64,000 nucleotides of DNA from an uncultured Sulfitobacter sp. (lineage in GTDB: Bacteria; Pseudomonadota; Alphaproteobacteria; Rhodobacterales; Rhodobacteraceae), in assembly GCF_947497275.1 (NCBI RefSeq), contig NZ_CANMFS010000003.1, positions 478,399-542,398 on the forward strand, read 5' to 3'. Shown piece by piece: positions 47,206 to 57,400 of this stretch; position 1 is the first letter of the stretch, and every line of letters starts with the position of its first letter. The translations under genes were made by a program, and so were the position numbers. A model generated the notes under the pieces. It was given only the letters and a program-made list of their open reading frames with translations, made no database searches and had not been told where the DNA came from.

Positions 47206-47332
47206 ATCTCAATCTCCGGGCTTGGCTTGTAGCATTGATTTACCGCATGGTGGCGCATGCGACGACGAGGCACAAGAACCCCGCGTCGCAAAATATCGAG
47301 CAAGAAACAAAAGTCAGTGCAGGCAGCACACC

Positions 47333-47863
47333 ATGAACACAATGACGATGCGCCGATGCGGCATCGGCGTCCTTGCGGCGCTGGCGGTGGTGTTCGCCAC
47401 CAGTTTTGCCTCGCCCGTTCAGGCGGGTGAAACCGAAGTGGGCAAGGTCACGAACCGGCCCATCCCGCGCTTTGTGTCGATGAAGGCTTCCGAGGGCAAC
47501 GTCCGACGGGGGCCATCGCTTACCCATCGAATCGACTGGGTCTTCAAACGGCGCGACATGCCGCTGCGGATCACCGCAGAGCACGGCCACTGGCGGCGCG
47601 TGGAGGACCGGGACGGCATGGGCGGCTGGGTTCACTATTCATTGCTTTCAGGCACGCGCACCGCGCTGGTCGAAAAGGACATGCTGACGCTGCATGTCCG
47701 CGCGGACGCCAAGGCGCCGGTCATGGCGGCGCTTGAGCGCGGCGTGGTGGCCCGCATCAGCGAATGTACGCTGGAATGGTGCTATCTCCGCTCGGGCGGC
47801 TACAAGGGATGGGCCCCCAAGGCACGGCTTTGGGGCGTGGGCGCGAAAGAAGTGTTCGACTGA
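47333..47863 (+). CDS. SH3-domain periplasmic protein
   Basis: A 176-residue exported protein. The signal peptide runs to SPVQA (about residue 31). Two bacterial SH3 units follow: one with VSMKASEGNVRRGPSLTHR and WRRVEDRDGMGGWVH, the second with LHVRADAKAPVMAAL and WCYLRSGGYKGWAP. Such proteins commonly bind cell-wall peptides. ATG 47333 is selected because it starts the signal peptide; the frame open from 47021 overlaps the divergent dehydrogenase gene. Confidence 0.85.
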   Translation: MNTMTMRRCGIGVLAALAVVFATSFASPVQAGETEVGKVTNRPIPRFVSMKASEGNVRRGPSLTHRIDWVFKRRDMPLRITAEHGHWRRVEDRDGMGGWVHYSLLSGTRTALVEKDMLTLHVRADAKAPVMAALERGVVARISECTLEWCYLRSGGYKGWAPKARLWGVGAKEVFD

Positions 47864-47930
47864 TTGCACAGGCCGCGCGGCTGCTGCATTCTGGCACCAT
47901 CTTCCCCCAAAGAGCCAAGGACCGCGCAAG

Positions 47931-48920
47931 ATGAAATGCATAACATACTCCCGTTTCGGCAAAGCCGCTGACGTCCTGTCGCTGCAAGAGATCGACACCC
48001 CCGCACCCGCACGCGGCGAAGTCACGGTCCGGCTCGCTTTTTCGGGCGTCAACCCGTCCGACATCAAATCCCGCGCCGGTGGTCGCCCCGGCGTCACCAA
48101 ACCGGCGTTCGATCGGATCATCCCCCACAGCGACGGGGCCGGTACCATCGAAGCGGTCGGCGAAGGCGTGAACGCCGCGCGCATCGGTGAACGTGTCTGG
48201 ATCTGGAACGGCCAGTGGCAACGCGCCTTCGGCACCGCCTCGACCCAAATCACCCTGCCCGAGGTGCAAGCGGTCCGGATGCCTGATGCGGTCAGCTTCG
48301 AAACCGGGGCGGTTTTGGGTATTCCGGGACTGACCGCATCCGAAGCCGTGTTCGGCGGTGGCGATGTCGCCGGCAAGACTGTCCTGGTTTCGGGCGGCGG
48401 CGGCACGGTGGGCTATCTCGCGGTCCAGCTTGCCGCTTGGGCCGGTGCGAAGGTGATTGCCACCTGCAGTGACAAGGACGCCGAGCGCGTCACGGCAGCG
48501 GGCGCAAACGCAGTCTTGGACTACCGGGCCGACGATCTGTCGCAGAAGATCCTTGCCGCGAATGATGGCGCCCCGGTGGACCGGATCATAGAGGTCGAAT
48601 TCGGCGTCAACGCGCAGATGAACGCGGATGTGATCAAGCCGTGCGGCACAATCGCGGCCTACGGTTCGCAAATAGACATGACCCCAACACTTCCCTTCGG
48701 GCCTTTGCTGTTCAAGGCCGCGACCATCGACATCATACTGATCTATCTGCTGCCGCTGCCCGCGCGCGAAAAGCGCATCGTTCAGTTGCACCGCGCGCTG
48801 GAGGAAGGCGCGCTGCTGTGCCCGTGCGCGCAGGTCTATGCGATGGCCGACTGCGCCGACGCCCACGAAGCCGTCCGTACCGGCGAGCGCACCGGTGCCA
48901 TCCTGATCGACTGCAACTGA
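47931..48920 (+). CDS. MDR-family NADPH:quinone reductase-like oxidoreductase
   Basis: A 329-residue medium-chain dehydrogenase/reductase. It has GVNPSDIKSRAG, the glycine-rich NADPH loop SGGGGTVGYLAVQLAAW and a C-terminal TGERTGAILIDC. The zinc ligands of alcohol dehydrogenases are absent, so it is in the quinone oxidoreductase/zeta-crystallin-like group. ATG 47931 is the start of MKCITYSRFGKAADV, a typical family N-terminus. It stands between the SH3 and MscS genes with about 70-80 base gaps; the substrate is unknown. Confidence 0.88.
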   Translation: MKCITYSRFGKAADVLSLQEIDTPAPARGEVTVRLAFSGVNPSDIKSRAGGRPGVTKPAFDRIIPHSDGAGTIEAVGEGVNAARIGERVWIWNGQWQRAFGTASTQITLPEVQAVRMPDAVSFETGAVLGIPGLTASEAVFGGGDVAGKTVLVSGGGGTVGYLAVQLAAWAGAKVIATCSDKDAERVTAAGANAVLDYRADDLSQKILAANDGAPVDRIIEVEFGVNAQMNADVIKPCGTIAAYGSQIDMTPTLPFGPLLFKAATIDIILIYLLPLPAREKRIVQLHRALEEGALLCPCAQVYAMADCADAHEAVRTGERTGAILIDCN

Positions 48921-49000
48921 CCGGCCGCGGGGGAATTGCCAAGGTAGAAACCCGCGCATAGGCTGTCGATCACCCCCGACCTCTTGGAAAGTAACCACAC

Positions 49001-50323
49001 ATGCGCCTCCTAGCTCTCGTCTTGTGCCTGCTGCTGCCGATAGCGGCGCAGGCACAGGACAGCACACAGCCTTCGGGCACGATCACGCTCGACGACAGTA
49101 CGCAGCAGGATGCGGGCATCGCCACGCGCATTCGTGCCATTCTCGCCGAATTGGAAGGTTACGAAGATGTGCGGGTCAGTGTGACGTCCGGTATCGTGAC
49201 ACTGAGCGGCAGCACGCTGGACGCCGCCACCGCGACACGTCTGAACGAACTGGTGGGTCGCATCGACGGGGTCGTCGCGATCGAAAATGAAGTCGCCGGA
49301 ACAACTGATGTCGTCCGCCGGCTCAACCCGGCGGTCGAGCGGTTCAAGGAGCGGGGCTTCCAACTGCTGGCGTTTTTGCCGCTGGCGCTGGTGGCCGTTT
49401 CAGTATTCGCGCTGATTGTGCTGCTGGGCTTTTTCGTTGCCCGGCGCAGGCAACCCTGGGACCGGCTCGCACCGAATGCGTTCATCGCGGACATCTACCG
49501 TCAGATCCTGCGCCTTGTCTTTGTTATCGGTGGTCTTGTCGTTGCGCTCGACATCGTCAACGCGACCGCGCTGCTTTCGGGGATTCTGGGCGCCGCCGGG
49601 ATTATCGGCCTGGCCATCGGCTTCGCCGTGCGCGACACGGTCGAGAACTTCATCGCGTCAATCATGCTTTCGATCCGGCAGCCGTTCAGGCCGAACGATA
49701 CCGTCGAAATCAACGGCGACACCGGCAAGGTCATCCGCCTGACCTCGCGGGCGACCATCCTGCTCAGCTTTGATGGCAACCACATCCGAATCCCGAATGC
49801 TGCCGTCTTCAAAAGCCGCATCGTGAACTTCACCCGCAACGCCGAGCGGCGATTCACATGGGAACTGGGCGTGATGCCGGAAGCCGATCTCGCGCGGGCG
49901 CAGACCTTGGCACTGAAGGTGATCAATGGTCTGCCCTTCGTCTTAGAAGCGCCCGCCGCATCGGTCTGGATCGAATCGGTCGGCGACAGCTCCATCGCCA
50001 TGGGCATGGCTGCCTGGATCGACCAGAACGCAACGAGCATCGTTCTGGCCCGTTCGGAAGCGATCCGCCTTGTGCAGGCGGCCTACGACGCGGACGGCAT
50101 CGGTGCGCAAGCGCCCGCGTACCGGATCCTCCAGGAAACGCCACCTTCCGAAACATCGGAAAAAAATCTCGACAGCACCACACCACATGCGGAATCGGAG
50201 CAATCTCCCGCACCCGTGCAAGGCGTTGAAGCCGTCGAAGATCAGCAACTGGCCAACATCGTCGAAACCGAACGCGCCGGAGAACGTGATGATCTGCTGC
50301 GCGAAAATGCCGTGCAGGAATGA
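49001..50323 (+). CDS. MscS-family mechanosensitive channel with periplasmic BON domain
   Basis: A 440-residue membrane protein. A signal peptide (MRLLALVLCLLLPIAAQA) precedes a BON domain at about 38-105 (YEDVRVSVTSGIVTLSGS, VVAIENEV). Membrane segments follow near 122-148, 165-187 and the pore-lining TM3 around GILGAAGIIGLAIGFAV. The MscS beta-domain is recognised by RQPFRPNDTVEI and IRIPNAAVFKSRIVNF. The C-terminal 60 residues are acidic and low-complexity. It releases solutes on osmotic downshift; the BON domain may contact membrane or cell wall (inference). Confidence 0.9.
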   Translation: MRLLALVLCLLLPIAAQAQDSTQPSGTITLDDSTQQDAGIATRIRAILAELEGYEDVRVSVTSGIVTLSGSTLDAATATRLNELVGRIDGVVAIENEVAGTTDVVRRLNPAVERFKERGFQLLAFLPLALVAVSVFALIVLLGFFVARRRQPWDRLAPNAFIADIYRQILRLVFVIGGLVVALDIVNATALLSGILGAAGIIGLAIGFAVRDTVENFIASIMLSIRQPFRPNDTVEINGDTGKVIRLTSRATILLSFDGNHIRIPNAAVFKSRIVNFTRNAERRFTWELGVMPEADLARAQTLALKVINGLPFVLEAPAASVWIESVGDSSIAMGMAAWIDQNATSIVLARSEAIRLVQAAYDADGIGAQAPAYRILQETPPSETSEKNLDSTTPHAESEQSPAPVQGVEAVEDQQLANIVETERAGERDDLLRENAVQE

Positions 50324-50358
50324 GAGTGGATTTGTCCCCATATCATGCGGAAAAAGGC

Positions 50359-50387
50359 TTGCACCCTGCGGCAAGCCACCCTATCTA
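50359..50387 (+). promoter_or_regulatory. predicted sigma-70 promoter of tRNA-Gln
   Basis: TTGCAC (50359-50364), exactly 17 bases, then TATCTA (50382-50387); the mature tRNA starts 11 bases further on. The -35 hexamer lies within a hairpin, GGCTTGC...GCAAGCC (50357-50377). Confidence 0.7.
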
Positions 50388-50398
50388 ACGCCTCACGT

Positions 50399-50473
50399 TG
50401 GGATGTAGCCAAGTGGTAAGGCAACTGTTTTTGGTACAGTGTACCGTAGGTTCGAATCCTACCATCCCAGCCA
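50399..50473 (+). tRNA. tRNA-Gln (anticodon UUG)
   Basis: A cloverleaf can be drawn: acceptor TGGGATG paired with CATCCCA, anticodon stem ACTGT/ACAGT with loop TTTTGGT (anticodon TTG at 50431-50433), T-loop GGTTCGAATCC, discriminator G and encoded CCA (50471-50473). It is followed five bases later by the integrase start. Confidence 0.97.
50449..50473 (+). other. probable integration site (att) at the 3' end of tRNA-Gln
   Basis: A tyrosine recombinase gene starts immediately after this tRNA in the same direction, the usual layout when an island has integrated into the tRNA 3' end. The T-arm/acceptor half would be the identity segment. No second copy was found up to base 64000, so the far end of the island should be outside the window. 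Confidence 0.5.
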
Positions 50474-50478
50474 CTTAC

Positions 50479-52755
50479 ATGAAAAAATTCAACAAAAACA
50501 AAGGCCCTCAGGTCTCTCCCGGCACAGCCGTGTCCAAGGGCATTTTGACTGTGACACAAACTGTGACACACGCTTCGCCCTGTAATGCCGCATGCGACCC
50601 CGAAAAATTCAAAAGCCGCCGAAAATCCCGAAAATCCAGACCGCGCTCCGCCGGGCCCTACCTACAGCGCCGGGGAAACATCTTCTATTTTCGCAAGCGT
50701 TTACCGAACATGGGTCCCGGCGCATCAGTTGGAAAATTTCTCTGTCTGTCGCTTCAGACCGCTCTACTGCCTGAGGCGATGAGCCGTGCGGCTCGTCTCC
50801 TCGCTGTATTGCAACGCGAAGAGGCAAAAATAATGACCGATCAAACCCGGCAGGCGATTTCACCCGAAAATATCCAAGTCATCCTGAAAGAGATTCTGCG
50901 GACCGAACTTGCCCGCATCCTGTATGAGCAGGACAGTGGTCCCAGCTTTGACGACATCGAAATCGATACAATTATCGCTCGTCTCGAGCAACGACGTATG
51001 GACCTGAAACGTCGCGCGCGCCGTAGCGACTACAAAGAGGTGGAAACATGCCTGCGCGAAGCTGCAATCTCGGTGGGATTAGACCTGCCAGGTGATCTCC
51101 CCAACGACCTCGGCCGTAGAGCCGTAAACCTGGTTCGGGACCTCTTGGAGGTCGAAGGCAATGCACTCGACGGAGAAGACGTGCGCTCGGAAGCAGCGCC
51201 TCTTCTGGCGCAATATTCCAACGTTCCGGTGGATACCTTCGTGGCTTCGAAAGTTGTCCTTTTGTCTAATGCTTGGGATAAAGCGCTCCAGCTTTATCCA
51301 ACAAAGGCCATGAAATGCAAAATTGACGCAATCGGCAAACTTGCAATTGCGTATTTTGGTGACATCCCGATCGAGACAGTTTCGAGCGACAAGCAGGAAG
51401 CATTTTTCGTCTGGATGAGTCGTTTGCCCAAGGATCATGGGAGAAAGCATGGCAAGAATCGTTTCTGCCGTGACGCACCAAAGAGCCCCGAAAAGTACAA
51501 CCGAACCAAACACGATGAGATTGCTGACGCGGATGCGGCAGATAAACTCGTCTTTGACGAGGTGCGCGCCAAAAACAATATCTCAAATGTTGAAAAACGC
51601 GCCTTGCTCTCGGAACGACTGAAGCCGCGCCTGACAATGACCACGCTTCGAGTCAACCGAGATGGCCTCAACAGGCTCTTCAAGGCAGCGGTCAAATTGG
51701 GGTGCGAAGAATCACCTGTAGCGTTGACATACAAAGAAGTCGAGAATGCAGTCAAAGCAGCCGCACCGGCCGATCTGCTATATGTACGAGTGACCAAGCC
51801 AAAAATTCGGATGCCGTGGTCAGAAGAACGGCTGGCCGCATTTTTTACATCTCCACTCTACACTGGCTGCTTCTCAAGCCATCGCGGTGCGCGGCCAGGA
51901 AAAGTGATCATTCGCGATTCTCTCTATTGGGTGCCATTGATCGTTTTGACAATTGGGAGCCGGATTGAGGAGATCCTCATTCTGAAACGACGCAACCTTG
52001 TGCGCCGAAACGGTGTGTCATGCCTCAGTATCGGACTTGACCCAGACCAGGGAGGAAAGAGCGAGGACTCTCAACGTGTGATCCCGATTCCGCAACTTCT
52101 GCTGGATCTCGGCTTCGATGACTGGGTGAGAAATTTGAGCGAAGATCACGGGCCTCTGCTCTTCCCCGAAGCGGCGGAGCGCGCAACCACTTTCAACATC
52201 ACAAGCCCATTTAGCAAGGCCCTCAACCGTATTCTGAAATCCCTCGGCCTCGGAGATTTTGACGAAGATTTTTATGCAATGCGGAAAACATTGAGCTCAT
52301 TGCTGGGGGCGGCAGATGTCCAGGAGGCTCAAAGGCAGGCGATTGCAGGACACAAAAATGGCTCTATTTTGACGCGTCACTATACGGCTCACCATACACG
52401 GGACCTTAAAGCTGCTGTCGACAAAGCAGATTTTCAACTTCAGCTTAAGCACCATCCGAAATTCAATTTTCCGATAATTGACTCTTGTGACCTTACCTCA
52501 GGCCAGACCTTTTCCGTCGAGGTGGTTCTCGACGACAGAGGCGAAGCAGAAACCATATCCGTCACGGGAGCTGGCTCAACCAGCCCTCTCTTTTCATTCG
52601 AGCGCGTTGACCCGTTCACTGGCAAAGATCGAGGCCAGCAGGCTATTCGAGACGCCGCGCGCACGTTCAAGGATCTGGTTGGCGATTGTTCCATGACGTT
52701 GCCGCGCAATGCGCTGAAGCGTGCCGCCGTCGAGCATTTTCATGCATTGGCATAG
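50479..52755 (+). CDS. tyrosine recombinase/integrase with DUF6538 N-terminus
   Basis: A 758-residue phage/island-type integrase. The N-terminal DUF6538-like segment PYLQRRGNIFYFRKRLP leads to a helical core-binding region. Catalytic residues can be placed: Arg495 in IGSRIEEIL, Arg602 in YAMRKTL (Tyr instead of the usual His in the HxxR position), His625 in AGHKNGS and the nucleophile Tyr635 in TRHYTAH. About 120 residues follow the nucleophile, an unusually long tail. ATG 50479 is taken as start because the open frame before it runs through the tRNA. It probably integrated the island whose genes follow, using tRNA-Gln. Confidence 0.9.
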   Translation: MKKFNKNKGPQVSPGTAVSKGILTVTQTVTHASPCNAACDPEKFKSRRKSRKSRPRSAGPYLQRRGNIFYFRKRLPNMGPGASVGKFLCLSLQTALLPEAMSRAARLLAVLQREEAKIMTDQTRQAISPENIQVILKEILRTELARILYEQDSGPSFDDIEIDTIIARLEQRRMDLKRRARRSDYKEVETCLREAAISVGLDLPGDLPNDLGRRAVNLVRDLLEVEGNALDGEDVRSEAAPLLAQYSNVPVDTFVASKVVLLSNAWDKALQLYPTKAMKCKIDAIGKLAIAYFGDIPIETVSSDKQEAFFVWMSRLPKDHGRKHGKNRFCRDAPKSPEKYNRTKHDEIADADAADKLVFDEVRAKNNISNVEKRALLSERLKPRLTMTTLRVNRDGLNRLFKAAVKLGCEESPVALTYKEVENAVKAAAPADLLYVRVTKPKIRMPWSEERLAAFFTSPLYTGCFSSHRGARPGKVIIRDSLYWVPLIVLTIGSRIEEILILKRRNLVRRNGVSCLSIGLDPDQGGKSEDSQRVIPIPQLLLDLGFDDWVRNLSEDHGPLLFPEAAERATTFNITSPFSKALNRILKSLGLGDFDEDFYAMRKTLSSLLGAADVQEAQRQAIAGHKNGSILTRHYTAHHTRDLKAAVDKADFQLQLKHHPKFNFPIIDSCDLTSGQTFSVEVVLDDRGEAETISVTGAGSTSPLFSFERVDPFTGKDRGQQAIRDAARTFKDLVGDCSMTLPRNALKRAAVEHFHALA

Positions 52756-53099
52756 GTCATTGTATTGGTGCAAAGTCGGCCAATAGCCGTTGGGCGCAGC
52801 CGTGAAATGGCATGCGACGCATCGAAAGCCCGTCGCATAAGTGGTAGGTGGAAAGTGCATCGATTTGGCACCTCCAGGGTTGTTGTCATCAAGATTTGAG
52901 ACTGGAATCTTGAACCATACATAAATAATTTTGCAGATTTTTTGGGTTTCTTTTGCTCTTTCGCTCCTGCCGAATTTAAGGTTCGCCAAAGTCACAATCG
53001 GCGACCAAAGACGTCTGAAGTTCAGTTTGAATTTTGGATTTTTCACCAGATGCTTCGCAAGCATCTCTGCCTCTACACCAGAGAGTGAAAAAGCTACTG
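52756..53099. other. intergenic region between integrase and XRE gene
   Basis: About 340 bases between converging genes, fairly A+T-rich (especially 52880-53050). No gene, repeat or clear terminator was recognised. Confidence 0.4.
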
Positions 53100-53426
53100 C
53101 TATGGGAAACTTTCGGGTTTCCCGGCTGGCAGATCGGACCTATCAGGCCAGATCATCACTTCGATGCGACCGCCGCAGACATCAGCGAAGCGCTCGAGGT
53201 CCTTAATGCCAGGGAACGCACCAACCAGCGACTCCATCTGGGCAATTTTGACCGTCGTCATACCCGTTGCCTGAGCGACGTCATCCTGCGTCATGCCTCG
53301 CACATCACGCAGCGCGCGCAACTGCATCGCGATGGTACTTTTAAGGCAGTTCCGTTTTCGGCGCTCTACGACGTCAGGGCGTGCAATATCCATGCGCTCT
53401 CGGAATGAAATTGGTTTCTTAGTCAT
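53100..53426 (-). CDS. XRE-family helix-turn-helix regulator (108 aa)
   Basis: A small DNA-binding protein. The HTH covers about residues 32-82: LRALRDVRGMTQDDVAQATG, then TTVKIAQMESL and the following helix; it ends with GGRIEVMIWPD. ATG 53426 follows AGGGA. Antitoxins of HigA/MqsA type look similar, but no adjacent toxin gene is evident. It is divergent from the 119-residue gene at 53629 (202 bases between), so it may control itself and that gene. Confidence 0.75.
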   Translation of the reverse strand: MTKKPISFRERMDIARPDVVERRKRNCLKSTIAMQLRALRDVRGMTQDDVAQATGMTTVKIAQMESLVGAFPGIKDLERFADVCGGRIEVMIWPDRSDLPAGKPESFP

Positions 53427-53628
53427 CTGTGTTTCCCTTTCCTAATCTCTGATTTCAAAGAAATCGCTTTTGCTGAAGTGGATGTTGGCCAGACCTGCCG
53501 GGTACGAAGAAAAATTTATTGCCATTGAGGCTTTTGGGGTCGGGAAGCACAAATAATTCGATCGTACCGGATTTGCATTGGGGAAATTTGGCCAAGGTTA
53601 TTCCCACACCCAAGGGAGACACACGATT

Positions 53629-53988
53629 ATGGATGAACAAAAACTCGTACCAGAAGAGCGAATTGAATTGTTGCGCGATGACATGACCGACATCAAAGTC
53701 TGGCTGGAAGACAATTACCCGTCGGACCGCTTTGCACTAATGATCGACTACTATCACCGTCAAATATTCGCCAAAGACATTGCATACGTTGTTATCCTCG
53801 GCCCTACACAGGAAAAAAGACGTGCGATCCGGGCTGTTGCCACACAGGCCTTCAAAGCACTCGGCTGGCAGATCGTGCCAGAAGGTGGCGGCGATGTCAT
53901 TGACGCTCAGCCAGATCCGACAGGCGATTTTTCCGCGCATCAGCGCTTGCGCTCAATCGCGCGGGTCAGAAACGCCCTCGACCAATAA
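53629..53988 (+). CDS. hypothetical protein (119 aa)
   Basis: Not a recognised family. ATG 53629 (MDEQKLVPEERIELL) follows GGGAGA; the frame open from 53578 has no site. The protein is charged, with a predicted alpha/beta middle (AYVVILGPTQEKRRAIRAVATQA, quoted only in part) and no membrane segment or known catalytic motif. It is divergent from the XRE regulator and lies ahead of the restriction operon in the same direction. The poly-C tract begins 35 bases after its stop. Confidence 0.55.
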   Translation: MDEQKLVPEERIELLRDDMTDIKVWLEDNYPSDRFALMIDYYHRQIFAKDIAYVVILGPTQEKRRAIRAVATQAFKALGWQIVPEGGGDVIDAQPDPTGDFSAHQRLRSIARVRNALDQ

Positions 53989-54448
53989 AACGACCCGAAT
54001 GACGGGATGGAAACGATTGCTGCCCCCCCCCCACCATCCAACTACTCTTGAGAAAAAAGGAGGGGCAGTAATCTTCGAAAATGCTTTCAACCACATAACC
54101 GTTTTCTGCACAACAATGAGGGATTGGAGTCCGAACTCCATCGGGGCTGGTTTGTCCGCACGTGGCTGATCTATTTACACGAGGCAGTTGGTTGACCTAT
54201 TGGAGCGATCCGTACTCATAGCATCGTCCAGACCTATACCACCTCATACTTTGAACTTGGATGGTTGAGCCTCCGCCACATCGCCAACCTTCGATCCGTT
54301 AGACAGTAAATTCTGAAGCCAAAGGATGAGCGGACCACTAGAATATTGATGGTATACGTCGGGTCAAGGCCCCTGGATTCATCTTCGGATTGTAGGTCTA
54401 AGTCAAACCTGCTTCATTGAAGAAAAATTATAGACATGAGGGTTCATC
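53989..54448. other. intergenic region upstream of the restriction operon
   Basis: 460 bases without a credible gene. It contains a run of ten C (54023-54032) and becomes A+T-rich toward the start of the Res gene, where the operon promoter must lie. No operator palindrome was recognised. Confidence 0.45.
54023..54032 (+). repeat. homopolymer tract C10
   Basis: Ten consecutive C residues, the longest such run noticed in the window. Runs of this length slip during replication. It is intergenic, about 415 bases before the Res start. Confidence 0.9.
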
Positions 54449-57400
54449 GTGAGTTTTTTTCAAAGGCCAGTTCTAAATTCACCATACTGTGTCCCGGAAA
54501 CTCACTGGGAGCTTGACGGTGACGGACGCCCTACAGACAAGGTGCTCAGCACCAGACGCACGTCTGAACTGCTAACTGCGCTTCCAGGAACATCGTCAAA
54601 GTCTGATCTAAGCCAGACCAAAATGTTGTTCGATGATGATTTATCTACCGAAACGACAGATATGAGTCCCTCCAAGATCGTGAACGAGCTCCGACTTGAG
54701 CTCGACGCTTGGAGAAAGCAACCGAACCCGGCGCAGTGGAACGTGACACCCGTAACCCAGCGTTTGCTTCAACACTGGCGTGCCATTCAGTCCGACGAAA
54801 CACAAACAATCCGACCGTTTTTTTGCCAACTCGAAGCGGTGGAGGCTGCAATTTGGCTGGCTGAGGTGGCTCCACAAGCCGGTCGTCGAGGAAAGCGTTT
54901 CCTGGATAGAATTAAGATCGCAAATAACTTTGCCGTGCTTCCGGAGGATGTCGCGCCTGAAGCTACTATGCCGGATCTGATGCGAATTGCTTTCAAACTC
55001 GCAACTGGCGCAGGCAAAACTACCGTCATGGCCATGTTGATTGCGTGGCAGACTCTGAACTCAGTGCGAGCATCTAATAGCAGACGGTTCTCCCGCGGGT
55101 TCTTAATTGTCGCACCCGGGATCACAATTCGTGATCGACTGCGGGTTCTAATGCCTAACGACCCTGAAAGCTATTACGTTTCCCGCAATTTAGTGCCTCA
55201 CGAATTCTTGCCAGAAATGAACAAGGCTAAGATTGTAATCAGCAACTATCATGCTTTCAAATTACGTGAGACGTTTGATGCAGCCACCGGAACTCGCAGG
55301 GCGCTTGAGGGCCACGGTGAAGCACTCAACACTCTTGAGACCGAGGGGCAAATGGTCCAGCGCGTCATGGGCGACCTAATGAACATCAAGGATGTTGTCG
55401 TCATCAATGACGAAGCACATCATTGCTATCGTGAGAGACCATTAGCTGATTTGGAATTGTTAACCGGGGACGATCGCAAAGAAGCTGATGAAAATAGCGA
55501 AGCGGCGCGCCTATGGATCTCCGGGCTTGAAGCTCTCAATCGTCAGCAAGGTGTAAAGGTCGTCTACGATCTGTCAGCAACCCCGTTTTTCTTGTCCGGA
55601 TCAGGCTGGCTCGAAGGAACGCTGTTTCCATGGGTGATGACTGACTTTGCCCTGATGGACGCAATCGAATGCGGCATCGTAAAGCTTCCTCGTGTTCCCG
55701 TTGCCGACAATCGCGCTGACGGTGAAAAGGTTATGTATAGGAAACTGTGGCCAGCCATCCGAAAGAAAATGCCGGGTGGCAGCCGAAAAACCACTACAAA
55801 GTATGACCCGAACAAACTGCCGATTGAGTTGAAGGTCGCCTTGGATGCGCTCTACGGCCACTATGAAAAGACTTACCAGGAATGGGAAAACGCCGGGGTC
55901 GGCATTCCACCTGTTTTCATCGTAGTCTGCAATAATACTACCAACTCCGAACTTGTACGCGACTATATCGCGGGCTTCACCCGAACGGACGATGAAGGCA
56001 ATGAGACCATAGAACGGGGCCATCTGGAACTGTTCCGGAACTACGATGACCACGATCAGCGGATGGAACGGCCGCGAACCATCTTGATCGACAGCGCAGC
56101 GCTTGAGGCTGGTGGCGACGTGGACAAAAGCTTCCGCGAAGCCCATGCGGCAGAAATCGAAGCTTTCCGCCGGGAGAGAGCCCGTCGCGATACAGCCGCA
56201 GGTGAGATCACCGATGCTGAAATCCTGCGCGAGGTTATGAACACGGTAGGGCGAAAAGGTAGACTGGGTGGCCAGGTTCGCTGCGTCGTATCCGTATCCA
56301 TGTTGACCGAAGGTTGGGATGCCAACAACGTCACCCACATCATGGGTCTGCGCGCCTTCGGGTCACGTCTGATCTGTGAACAGGTGATTGGCCGTGCACT
56401 GCGTCGCCTATCCTACGAAGCGGACCCGGAAACCGGCCTATTCCCCCCGGAATACGCTGACATCATGGGCATTGACGGGCTGAACTTTGGTGAGCCGACC
56501 GTCAATCCCCCACAAAAGCCGCGTGAAGTGATCCACGTCCACGCTGTCAGCCCGGATCGTGACCACCTTGAAATAGTCTTTCCACGCGTTGCCGGTTTCC
56601 GCACTGACTTCCCTCAGGAACGTCTCGATGTCGATCTGGATCGGATGGAGCCCTACGTGATTGATCCTGAGAAGGTCCGTGCTGCAACCGAGGTCCAAAT
56701 GTCTGGCATCGTAGGTGAACGACACAAGCTTGATCTGGAACACATGAAGGACGAACGCCCCTCTGCTATCGCCTATGACATCGCCAGTTACTGGATCGCG
56801 GAAAAGCGGCGGGACGCGAACAAACCTGTCGACCTGCGCCTTATCACCAAGGCCAAACGTATCGTCCTCGACTTCCTCAAGTCTGACAAGCTGGTGTGCA
56901 AGGGCGGCACCCACCCGGCACAACTGAAATATTGGCAGCTCAAGGATGAACTCTGCGACCTGTTCGAAGGTCTGCTTCTGGACCAACCGGACCGCGAGCC
57001 GATCATCCGCGCTATCCTTGATCCATTCTCGCCCGACGGCTCAACCATGAACATCAACTTCCAAACCAGCAAAACCAGTCGGCACGCGCCGCACCCGGAA
57101 CGCAGCCACCTCAACTGGATTATTACCGATTCAGACTGGGAGGCCAGTTTTGCTCAGATGCTCGACGATCACCCTGATGTTGCGGCCTACACCAAGAACC
57201 ACAACCTCGGCTTCGAAGTGCCCTATTCGCGTGAGGGCGAAAGCCACAATTACAGCCCAGACTTCTTGATCCGTCTCAAGACACCTGAGGGACAGCCGCC
57301 CGTTACGCTGGTGGTAGAGATCAAGGGCTTCCGTGGCCACGATGTGCCCCTTAAAACCGCGGCCATGCGCGACAAATGGGTGCCCTCTGTGAACAGGCTC

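Noticed and set aside
50398..50478. Integrase start inside the tRNA
   Set aside because: The frame is open through tRNA-Gln only by chance; ATG 50479 follows the tRNA directly.
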